DNA of 5,377 nt, taken from positions 1 through 5,377 of the forward strand of contig JAFMSA010000340.1 in NCBI GenBank assembly GCA_017353855.1. The letters are read 5' to 3'. The DNA comes from Alphaproteobacteria bacterium (GTDB lineage: Bacteria > Pseudomonadota > Alphaproteobacteria > ATCC43930 > CGMCC-115725). The notes under the pieces are model-generated. The model did not search any database and had not been told where the DNA came from. It was given only the letters and a program-made list of their open reading frames with translations. This document shows positions 1-5,377 of this stretch, one piece after another (position 1 is the first letter of the stretch; every line of letters begins with the position of its first letter). Made by a program: the position numbers and the translations under genes.

Positions 1-2
1 TC

Positions 3-1889
3 ACTGTGCTCTTTGCCAATTTCGCGGAAGCGGTCGCGGAGGGGCGCGGTAAAGCCCAGGCCGACGCGTTGCGCCGCACGCGGACAGAAACCAAGGCCAA
101 GCGTCTCCAGGGCGCCAACTCTCAAGACTTTGAGCTTATTGATGCAACCGCGCTCAAGACCGGCGATTTCGTGCTGGTCGAAACCAACGACTTGATCCCG
201 AGCGATGGCGAGGTCATCGAAGGCGTCGCCTCGGTCGACGAATCCGCGATCACCGGGGAATCGGCCCCGGTCATCCGCGAGAGCGGCGGCGACCGCTCAG
301 CAGTTACTGGCGGCACGCGGGTAACTTCAGACTGGCTGCGGGTGCGCATCACCGCGGCGCAGGGCTCAACCTTTCTTGATCGCATGATCGCGCTCGTTGA
401 AGGGGCGGTGCGGCAAAAAACACCGAACGAGATCGCGCTCAATATCCTGCTCGCAGGCATGACGCTGATCTTCGTTTTTGCGACGGTCAGCATTCCCAGT
501 TTTGCTTCTTACGCAGGGGGCGCGGTGTCAATCGTCGTCCTCATCGCGCTCTTCGTGACGTTGATCCCGACGACAATCGGCGCGCTATTGTCGGCGATCG
601 GCATCGCCGGAATGGACCGGCTCGTCCGCTTCAACGTGCTTGCAATGTCCGGCCGCGCAGTCGAGGCCGCAGGCGATGTCGACACCTTACTGCTCGACAA
701 GACCGGCACGATCACGCTCGGCAACCGCCAGGCGACGGAGTTTGTCACGCTTCCAGGCATTGACGAAGCCGAGCTCGTCGACGCGGCGCAGCTCGCCTCG
801 CTCTCCGACGAAACGCCGGAAGGCCGCTCGATTGTCGTCCTCGCCAAGGAAAAATACGGGCTGCGCGGGCGCGATATGGCGCCCTTAAACGCCAAATTTG
901 TCCCGTTCTCGGCGCAGACGCGAATGAGCGGCATTGATTACGACGGTGTCTCGATCCGCAAAGGAGCCGTCGACGCGATCATCGCGTCCCAAGGAGGCAG
1001 CACCGGCCCAATGTTGCGGCGCGCTGCCGCCGGCGGGGCTCAGACCACCTTGCGGCCTGCGCCGGTTGCCGAAGCCGTCCGTCAACTGGCTTCGATCGCC
1101 GAGCGGATCGCTCGAGAGGGCGGTACTCCGCTTGCAGTCGCCAGGAATGATCGGCTGCTGGGGGTGATCCATCTCAAGGACATTGTGAAGGGCGGGATCC
1201 GCGACCGCTTCGCCGAATTGCGGCAGATGGGCATCCGCACGGTCATGATCACCGGTGACAACCCGCTGACCGCAGCCGCTATTGCCGCAGAGTCCGGAGT
1301 CGATGACTTTCTCGCGCAGGCGACGCCCGAGAACAAGCTCGAGCTGATCCGCGAGGAGCAATCGAAGGGCAAGCTCGTAGCGATGTGCGGCGACGGCACC
1401 AACGACGCGCCTGCACTGGCCCAGGCGGACGTCGGTGTCGCGATGAACACCGGCACCATGGCGGCCCGCGAGGCGGGCAATATGGTCGATCTCGACAGCG
1501 ATCCGACCAAGCTGATCGAGATCGTAGCGATCGGCAAGCAGCTCCTGATGACCCGCGGTGCGCTGACAACGTTCTCCATCGCCAACGACGCCGCAAAATA
1601 CTTCGCGATCATCCCGGCGATGTTCGCGGCGTTCTACCCGGAACTCGGCGTTCTCAACGTCATGCATCTGCAGACGCCGGAGAGTGCAATTCTTTCGGCC
1701 ATCATCTTCAATGCGCTGATCATCATCGGGTTGATCCCCTTGAGCCTGCGTGGTGTCAAGTACCGGCCGGCAGGAGCGGCCAGCATCCTGCGCCGCAACC
1801 TGCTGGTCTATGGCCTCGGTGGCATCATCGCCCCCTTTGTCGGCATCAAGCTGATCGATCTCGCCGTCACCGCCATCGGTCTTGCCTGA
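3..1889 (+). CDS. kdpB: Potassium-transporting P-type ATPase subunit KdpB, 5' partial
   Basis: This is the ATP-hydrolysing subunit of the inner-membrane KdpFABC K+ pump. The frame is open from the left edge; its first full codon is Thr, and ThrValLeuPheAlaAsnPhe matches E. coli KdpB from about residue 75, so the first transmembrane segments are missing. Numbering from the Val codon at nt 6, I see the A-domain TGES loop (83-86), the PTTIG motif in the membrane, the phosphorylation motif DKTGT with catalytic Asp231, nucleotide-pocket residues Phe301, Ser308 and Lys319 (E. coli F377, S384, K395), GDGTNDAPAL from about 462, and the SIAND..K motif with Asp528 and Lys531 (E. coli D583, K586). Hydrophobic helices follow to the C-terminus. 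All catalytic residues are intact. From alignment by memory, it carries about 21 extra residues between 328 and 365 of the N domain. kdpC follows after 11 nt, as in a kdpFABC operon. Identification is very secure; only the N-terminus is absent. Confidence 0.98.
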   Translation, partial: TVLFANFAEAVAEGRGKAQADALRRTRTETKAKRLQGANSQDFELIDATALKTGDFVLVETNDLIPSDGEVIEGVASVDESAITGESAPVIRESGGDRSAVTGGTRVTSDWLRVRITAAQGSTFLDRMIALVEGAVRQKTPNEIALNILLAGMTLIFVFATVSIPSFASYAGGAVSIVVLIALFVTLIPTTIGALLSAIGIAGMDRLVRFNVLAMSGRAVEAAGDVDTLLLDKTGTITLGNRQATEFVTLPGIDEAELVDAAQLASLSDETPEGRSIVVLAKEKYGLRGRDMAPLNAKFVPFSAQTRMSGIDYDGVSIRKGAVDAIIASQGGSTGPMLRRAAAGGAQTTLRPAPVAEAVRQLASIAERIAREGGTPLAVARNDRLLGVIHLKDIVKGGIRDRFAELRQMGIRTVMITGDNPLTAAAIAAESGVDDFLAQATPENKLELIREEQSKGKLVAMCGDGTNDAPALAQADVGVAMNTGTMAAREAGNMVDLDSDPTKLIEIVAIGKQLLMTRGALTTFSIANDAAKYFAIIPAMFAAFYPELGVLNVMHLQTPESAILSAIIFNALIIIGLIPLSLRGVKYRPAGAASILRRNLLVYGLGGIIAPFVGIKLIDLAVTAIGLA

Positions 1890-1899
1890 GGACATCCTC
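1888..1899 (+). promoter_or_regulatory. kdpC ribosome binding site inside a small dyad
   Basis: GAGGA (1888-1892) lies 8 nt before the kdpC ATG and overlaps the last two bases of the kdpB TGA stop. It is followed at once by its own reverse complement, giving GAGGACATCCTC. As RNA this can form a four-pair GAGG/CCTC stem with an ACAT loop that hides the Shine-Dalgarno. A ribosome ending kdpB would open it, which would couple the two translations. The dyad is seen directly; the coupling is inferred, and the stem is short. Confidence 0.5.
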
Positions 1900-1900
1900 C

Positions 1901-2512
1901 ATGTTGAGACAGATCCGTCCTGCCATCGTGATGATCATCGTCATGACGGTGATCACCGGCCTCATATATCCGCTCGGCATCACCGGGATCGCGCAGCTGA
2001 TTTTTCCGCACCAGGCGAATGGCAGCCTGATCGAGAAGAACGGCGTCGTCACTGGCTCCGAGCTGATTGGCCAGAACTTCACCGAAGACAAATATTTTCA
2101 CGGCCGCCCCTCGGCGACCACCGACACTGATCCGAAAGATCCAACCAAGACGGTCGCAGCCCCGTACAACGCGGCGAACTCCGGCGGATCGAACCTCGGG
2201 CCCACCAGTCAGGCGTTGATCGACCGGGTCAAGGAGGATGCCGAAAGGTTGAGGGCGGAAAACCCGTCGGCGTCGATCCCGGTCGATCTCGTAACGACCT
2301 CGGGAAGCGGTCTCGACCCCGACATCACACCGGCTGCCGCCGAGTTCCAGGTGCCACGCGTCGCGAAGGTCCGCAATCTCCCGCAAGACAAGGTTCGCGC
2401 CCTCGTCGCGGAGATGACCCAAGACCGGCTTCTGGGTGTTCTCGGCGAGAAGCGAGTCAATGTCCTCAAGCTCAATCTCGCGCTTGATGGTCTCGCGGGT
2501 TCGTCACGTTAG
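1901..2512 (+). CDS. kdpC: Potassium-transporting ATPase subunit KdpC
   Basis: KdpC is the small single-span subunit of the KdpFABC pump and is needed for assembly and full ATP-driven K+ transport. The 203-residue product has the usual length (E. coli is about 190). One N-terminal membrane helix (about 7-35) is followed by a periplasmic domain. Family signatures seen are GSELIGQNF (52-60), KYFHGRPSAT (64-73), NSGGSNLGPTS (93-103), DLVTTSGSGLDPDI (129-142), and the C-terminal VNVLKLNLAL stretch. The ATG at 1901 is chosen because it has a GAGGA site 8 nt upstream and gives the expected short n-region (MLRQIRP) before the helix. The same frame stays open far upstream inside kdpB, but that part is a shadow. 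It sits 11 nt after kdpB and is almost certainly co-transcribed with it. Nothing is truncated or missing. Confidence 0.97.
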   Translation: MLRQIRPAIVMIIVMTVITGLIYPLGITGIAQLIFPHQANGSLIEKNGVVTGSELIGQNFTEDKYFHGRPSATTDTDPKDPTKTVAAPYNAANSGGSNLGPTSQALIDRVKEDAERLRAENPSASIPVDLVTTSGSGLDPDITPAAAEFQVPRVAKVRNLPQDKVRALVAEMTQDRLLGVLGEKRVNVLKLNLALDGLAGSSR

Positions 2513-2545
2513 CGCGTTCTTTAGATCGAGCTACAGGACCTGGGC

Positions 2546-2582
2546 CTCGGGTGCTCACCCGAGATTCCGAACTGCGCTTCGG
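2546..2582 (+). terminator. Tandem hairpins after kdpC, possible weak terminator or processing site
   Basis: Two perfect hairpins lie nearly end to end, starting 34 nt after the kdpC stop. The first is CTCGGGTG (2546-2553) with CACCCGAG (2556-2563), 7-8 pairs and a tight loop. The second is CCGAA (2567-2571) with TTCGG (2578-2582), 5 pairs and a 6-nt loop. No T-run follows either, so this is not a standard intrinsic terminator. It could slow 3' exonucleases and set the kdpABC mRNA level apart from the porin gene, or cause partial termination. The pairing is seen; the role is inferred. Confidence 0.35.
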
Positions 2583-2599
2583 TAGGGAGGGGTTGGAGC

Positions 2600-3889
2600 A
2601 TGAGGAAGCTCGGACCCCTTGAGGGGGATGGGGTGAGCGAGAGAATGATTTGCGGCGCAGTGGCTTTCGCTTCCACAATGTCTTGTGCCGTTGCGTTATT
2701 TGCGCAAACCCCAGCCGGCAATGACCAGCCGGCGGGTCAAACACCCTCAGGCGAGCTGCCGGCCGCACCGACCGCGATGACGACGCCTGTCATGCCCGGT
2801 CCTCTGATGGCCAACCCAAATCCGGTGAGCTTCGACTTGGGACCGCTAGGCCCGGTCTACTTGACCGGCGCCGTCAGCGGGCTCGGATTATGGCAGAATA
2901 ACCCTTTTCCTGACGACCAGCGCTCGCTCGGGAGTTTGACGAACGGTCAGTTTTTCTTTCAGAAACCGGAAGGTCTGTTTCAGTATTACGTACAGGTTGG
3001 TGCCTATACCGTACCCAGCCTGGGTGCACCCTATTTCAATACTCCAAAGGCAACCGGAGACTTCTTCGGGCCGCTGCCATTGGCGTGGGCGAAGGTGGCG
3101 CCGACCGACACACTTTCGATCCAGGGGGGCAAGATCCCGACGCTGATCGGCGCGGAGAACACGTTCACATTCCAAAACCTGAACATCGAACGCGGGCTGC
3201 TATGGGGCCAGGAACCCGCCATTAGTCGCGGTGGTCAGCTGAACTACACCGCGGACCCTTTGGCCTTCTCGGTCTCGCTGAACGACGGGTTCTACTCGAA
3301 CCGGTACACCTGGCTATCGGGTTCCTTCACCTATACCCTCGACAAATCGAATAACATTGTCTTGGCGGCCGGCGGCAATTACGCGCACACTGCTAAAGCA
3401 ACGACAACGACACCATTTTTTCAGACAACGGTAACCCCTCTATTTCAGAACAACGAGACGCTTTTTACCCTGGTCTATAATTACACGGCTGCGCCATGGA
3501 CGATTACCCCCTATTTCCAATACACCCACGTCCCGGCCGCGTCGACTATCGGCGCATTCAGTTCGGCGGCCACCTATGGTGGCGCAATATTAGCGAGCTA
3601 CTCCTTCTCCGAGGATTCGCCCCTTTCCGGCTTCAGCCTGCCGATCCGCTTCGAATATATTTCCTCGATCGGCAGCCTCGCGAGTGGCTCGCCCAATCTG
3701 CTGTACGGGCCGGGCAGCAATGCGTGGTCGGTAACACTGACGCCGACCTATCAGTACCAGATCTTTTTCGCGCGCGCCGAGTTCTCCCATGTTGGTGCGA
3801 ACAGCACGACACCGGGATTGGCTTTTGGTCGAGACGGCATGAACACGACACAGACGCGCGTGCTGTTTGAAGCGGGCATTCTGTTCTGA
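2600..3889 (+). CDS. Outer-membrane beta-barrel porin, BBP2/OmpL-like
   Basis: The 429-residue product is a predicted secreted outer-membrane beta-barrel, most like the putative beta-barrel porin-2 (BBP2, OmpL-like) family; this is recognised by style, not by search. A hydrophobic signal segment lies at about 17-35 (MICGAVAFAST... to ALFA), followed by a Pro/Thr/Ala-rich linker (36-75). The rest alternates aromatic, Thr, Ser and Asn residues in strand-like blocks with Gly/Asn/Asp turns. NAWSVTLTPTYQYQ and FFARAEFSHV near the end resemble BBP2 strands. The protein ends ...LFEAGILF, with the terminal Phe expected for BAM-assembled barrels. The mature part has no cysteine. The start is uncertain: ATG 2600 has GGGAGGGG 7 nt upstream, but GTG 2633 (residue 12) has GAGGGGG 5 nt upstream and gives a more typical 24-residue signal peptide. 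The gene is more AT-rich by eye than kdpBC. Its place between kdpC and kdpD suggests ion passage through the outer membrane for the Kdp pump; the substrate is unproven. Confidence 0.85.
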   Translation: MRKLGPLEGDGVSERMICGAVAFASTMSCAVALFAQTPAGNDQPAGQTPSGELPAAPTAMTTPVMPGPLMANPNPVSFDLGPLGPVYLTGAVSGLGLWQNNPFPDDQRSLGSLTNGQFFFQKPEGLFQYYVQVGAYTVPSLGAPYFNTPKATGDFFGPLPLAWAKVAPTDTLSIQGGKIPTLIGAENTFTFQNLNIERGLLWGQEPAISRGGQLNYTADPLAFSVSLNDGFYSNRYTWLSGSFTYTLDKSNNIVLAAGGNYAHTAKATTTTPFFQTTVTPLFQNNETLFTLVYNYTAAPWTITPYFQYTHVPAASTIGAFSSAATYGGAILASYSFSEDSPLSGFSLPIRFEYISSIGSLASGSPNLLYGPGSNAWSVTLTPTYQYQIFFARAEFSHVGANSTTPGLAFGRDGMNTTQTRVLFEAGILF

Positions 3890-3918
3890 ACAGTTCGTCG
3901 AGCCGAAAAAACACGGCT
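3881..3918 (+). terminator. Two small hairpins at the porin gene end
   Basis: CTGTTC (3881-3886) and GAACAG (3888-3893) form a dyad centred on the first base of the porin TGA stop. Downstream, AGCCG (3901-3905) pairs with CGGCT (3914-3918) around an A-rich 8-nt loop. Neither is followed by a T-run, so intrinsic termination is only a weak possibility. They may instead protect the 3' end of the message. Confidence 0.25.
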
Positions 3919-3973
3919 TGCGCCACTCTCTCGAAACATGCCATTGCGCATGATCACGAGGTGACCGACAGAA

Positions 3974-4192
3974 TTGCTGTTTGACGCGTTGGTAGCTCCA
4001 GGCTCTTCGCGACATTCGAGGCGGGGAGATCCAAAGTGGCCGATCTCGGCGGCATTGCTACAGCGCAATGAAGCGGAGATCGCGATCGAGCGCGATCGGG
4101 CTTTTCTGGCCCGCATCCTCGAGACCACACCTCGAGGTGAGCCCCGTCGGGGCACGACGCCATTGAGGCAGCGTACCAATGTCTTCGATTAG
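3974..4192 (+). CDS. Doubtful small ORF or gene remnant
   Basis: A 72-codon frame starts at TTG, with GAGGTG (3958-3963) 10 nt upstream. Residues about 25-52 (RNEAEIAIERDRAFLARIL in the middle) look like a charged amphipathic helix with ordinary high-GC codon use, a style common in linkers of sensor proteins. The N- and C-terminal parts are Arg/Pro-rich and look non-coding. No family is recognised. It may be the front end of the broken gene suggested for this gap, or chance. Confidence 0.15.
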   Translation: MLFDALVAPGSSRHSRRGDPKWPISAALLQRNEAEIAIERDRAFLARILETTPRGEPRRGTTPLRQRTNVFD

Positions 4193-4261
4193 ATCTGGGA
4201 GCGGGCGAACCGTACGGCTATTTCCACGGCTGTAGTGCCTATTTCGACGACAGGTAGTTAA

Positions 4262-4603
4262 TCGTGCTGCTCCGCCGTCGGCCTGACCCGCGGCTCCGCT
4301 CTGCGTTTTGCCAAGCTGGTGCTCAATCGTCCGGCAATCGAGGTCGGCGGCCCGCCGAACTACGATGGTTTCATTCCCGTCGCGCTGCTGACCGCGGAGC
4401 ACTACTCGCCGAGTTCGCCGTTGCACATGCGGGTACTACACGTCGAGAGGCAACCTTCAGGGACCGGTGTCATGGCCGGTTTTCCGCGCACCTGCACCAA
4501 TAGGAGCAGCAACGTCTCTGGTTGCGGCTCCAGATCGTGGAGGGAAGGCAGCCGAAGGGCCTACCGGACAGGGTTTGGGCAATCTGCCCGGTTCTGGTCA
4601 TGA
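4262..4603 (+). pseudogene. Unidentified coding fragment, frame-disrupted
   Basis: The frame is open from just after a TAA at 4259-4261 to the stop ending at 4603; the first available start is GTG 4319. Its first 65 codons or so (to about 4450) read like real protein, with strong G/C third positions and a mixed composition around GGPPNYDGFIPVALLTAEH. Beyond that the translation turns Ser/Arg-rich, while the third frame becomes the protein-like one up to a TAA at 4617-4619. That switch suggests a frameshift near 4450-4470. The upstream neighbour fragment (4141-4257) is in another frame and ends at TAG. I do not recognise the family, so no function is proposed. Confidence 0.25.
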
Positions 4604-4761
4604 GACAGGACCAACGTAAGGCGCTGTTGAGACACAAGTGCATGCAAAATCTTGCGCATATCGGTGATTGTCGGGCGGGAAACCGGCACCCTCAGTGAGG
4701 GGACGGATCCGCTCTACTACGAGGCCGCCAGGTGAGCAGCCCGGGGCCCGCTGCTCCACAA

Positions 4762-4771
4762 ACACATGTGT
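4762..4771. promoter_or_regulatory. 10-bp perfect palindrome upstream of kdpD
   Basis: ACACATGTGT is a perfect 10-bp palindrome ending 32 nt before the kdpD ATG. Its position would suit an operator for a dimeric regulator, but a single 10-bp palindrome is weak evidence and there is no second copy in the gap. It does not resemble a KdpE box that I know. Confidence 0.2.
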
Positions 4772-4790
4772 CCACCCGGGAGGGATACGC

Positions 4791-4796
4791 TAGAAT
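4791..4796 (+). promoter_or_regulatory. Possible -10 element for kdpD
   Basis: TAGAAT matches the sigma-70 -10 consensus at five of six bases and stands out in GC-rich DNA. Transcription starting 7-8 nt beyond it would begin at or next to the A of the kdpD ATG, giving a leaderless message. No good -35 box lies 16-18 nt upstream, so the call is tentative. Confidence 0.15.
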
Positions 4797-4803
4797 AAAG
4801 ACC

Positions 4804-5377
4804 ATGGCGGAGCGCGAGGCAAGACCGTCACCCGAAGCACTGCTTGCTGCGGCGAACCGGGAGGGCCGAGGCCGGCTGAAGATTTTTCTCGGTGCCGCCC
4901 CGGGGGTCGGCAAGACCTACGAGATGCTGCTGGCCGCCCAGGCCAAGCGGCGGGACGGCGCCGACATCGTCATCGGGGTCGTGGAAACACATGGGCGAAG
5001 GGAGACCGAGGCCCTGCTCGAAGGCCTCGAAGTGATCTCGAGGCGGGAAGTCGATTACAAAGGTCATCTCCTTACCGAGATGGATCTGGACACAATCCTC
5101 AAGCGACGCCCCGAACTCGTGGTCGTCGACGAGTTGGCCCACACGAACGCGCCGGGTAGCCGGCACCCCAAACGCTACCTCGATGTCGAGGAGCTGATTG
5201 CCGCGGGCATCGACGTCTTCACGACGCTCAACATTCAGCATGTCGAGAGCCTCAACGACGTCGTTGCCCGCATCACCCGGATTCGCGTGCGCGAAACGGT
5301 ACCGGACAGCATCCTCGACCAGGCCGACGACATCGAGGTCGTGGATCTCTCTCCGGAAGACCTGATCAAGCGCTTGC
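4804..5377 (+). CDS. kdpD: Sensor histidine kinase KdpD, N-terminal part, 3' partial
   Basis: KdpD is the inner-membrane sensor kinase that works with KdpE to switch on kdp transcription under K+ limitation or salt stress. The window holds 191 codons and stops within the cytoplasmic N-terminal KdpD domain; the USP-like domain, four membrane helices, GAF and kinase parts lie beyond. Seen are Walker A GAAPGVGKT (30-38), VVETHGRRET (59-68), the Walker B-like DELAHTNAPGSRHPKR (109-124), FTTLNIQHVESLNDVV (139-154) and RVRETVPD (161-168), all hallmark KdpD strings. ATG 4804 is preferred because it puts Walker A at residues 30-38, the same as in E. coli KdpD. GTG 4768 and 4732 are in-frame alternatives. 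The Shine-Dalgarno is poor: GGGAGGGA (4778-4785) is 18 nt away. With 914 nt separating it from the porin gene, kdpD probably has its own promoter. Confidence 0.97.
   Translation, partial: MAEREARPSPEALLAAANREGRGRLKIFLGAAPGVGKTYEMLLAAQAKRRDGADIVIGVVETHGRRETEALLEGLEVISRREVDYKGHLLTEMDLDTILKRRPELVVVDELAHTNAPGSRHPKRYLDVEELIAAGIDVFTTLNIQHVESLNDVVARITRIRVRETVPDSILDQADDIEVVDLSPEDLIKRL

Larger units (their letters stand above)
3890..4803. other. Long gap without a confident gene; likely decayed coding sequence
   Basis: No intact gene is recognisable in these 914 nt on either strand. Short + strand stretches look protein-like in composition and third-base GC, but the frame changes between them: 3974-4192, 4141-4257 (includes GEPYGYFHGCSAYFDDR), 4262-4460 (includes VGGPPNYDGFIPVALLTAEH), about 4461-4619 (includes GAATSLVAAPDRGGKAAEG) and 4631-4735 (ends EGTDPLYYEAAR, then stop). 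This is what a gene or genes broken by frameshifts and deletions would look like; sequencing errors could look the same. I do not recognise the parent protein. Small inverted repeats occur at 4053-4070 and 4117-4137. The last 100 nt or so should hold any kdpD promoter, but no convincing -35/-10 pair is visible. Confidence 0.5.

Noticed and set aside
1383..1412. Cys in place of Thr before GDGTNDAPAL of KdpB (MCGDGTND rather than MTGDGTND)
   Set aside because: To my knowledge MCGDG is common in KdpB from other proteobacteria, so it is normal variation.
885..1895. A 336-codon open frame on the minus strand opposite kdpB
   Set aside because: It lies wholly antisense to a clear kdpB. Its Asp/Arg/Gln/Gly-rich composition is what GC-rich coding DNA gives on the opposite strand, with no family resemblance.
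1385..1900. Upstream extension of the kdpC frame inside kdpB
   Set aside because: The translation is Arg/His/Pro-rich and unlike KdpC; true KdpC begins at 1901 with a ribosome site and the conserved N-terminal helix.
1808..2422. Minus-strand open frame of 204 codons opposite kdpC
   Set aside because: Antisense shadow of kdpC, Arg/Asp/Gly-rich, no recognisable domain.
3590..4179. Overlapping minus-strand frames across the porin end and the gap
   Set aside because: Arg/Ser/Cys-rich translations without a convincing start or family; the gap portion is no better on this strand than on the + strand.
4058..4426. Minus-strand frame of 122 codons in the gap
   Set aside because: Very Arg-rich throughout, and the + strand fragments here have more protein-like composition.
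4639..4646. TGCATGCA palindrome
   Set aside because: Eight bases long, single copy, no promoter elements around it; expected by chance.
4692..5241. Minus-strand frames opposite the kdpD start
   Set aside because: Antisense to an unmistakable KdpD N-terminal domain.
1..5377. Search for CRISPR arrays, tRNA/rRNA genes, insertion sequence ends and toxin-antitoxin pairs
   Set aside because: No regularly spaced repeats, cloverleaf, transposase or matching terminal repeats were seen by eye on either strand.

Overview
The window carries the central part of a high-affinity potassium uptake (kdp) locus, all on the + strand: the 3' nine-tenths of kdpB, a complete kdpC, a complete outer-membrane beta-barrel protein gene, about 0.9 kb without a recognisable intact gene, and the first 191 codons of kdpD, which runs off the right edge. 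Sequence is GC-rich with strong G/C preference at third codon positions. The wording of KdpB, KdpC and KdpD, together with a Gram-negative outer-membrane protein, suggests an alphaproteobacterium, perhaps of the Bradyrhizobium/Rhodopseudomonas kind. That placement is a judgement from protein flavour, not from a search.

Layout. 3-1889: KdpB, the P-type ATPase subunit, missing about 75 N-terminal residues beyond the left edge. 1901-2512: KdpC, 11 nt downstream, with its ribosome binding site overlapping the kdpB stop and lying in a small dyad. 2513-2599: a spacer with two back-to-back hairpins and no U-tract. 2600-3889: a predicted BBP2/OmpL-like porin with a signal peptide and a C-terminal phenylalanine. 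3890-4803: no confident gene; several short protein-like stretches in changing frames look like decayed coding sequence, mixed with small inverted repeats. 4804-5377: the N-terminal ATP-binding KdpD domain of the sensor kinase.

How the parts fit. KdpB and KdpC belong to the inner-membrane KdpFABC pump, which uses ATP to import K+ when it is scarce. KdpD senses K+/ionic status and, with KdpE, controls kdp transcription. The barrel protein between structural and regulatory genes suggests an outer-membrane entry route for K+ (or another ion) co-expressed with the pump. That is inference from position and is the most interesting point here. kdpF, kdpA, the rest of kdpD and kdpE would lie outside the window. 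I found no mobile element, RNA gene or CRISPR array, and no clear sign of a wholly new system.
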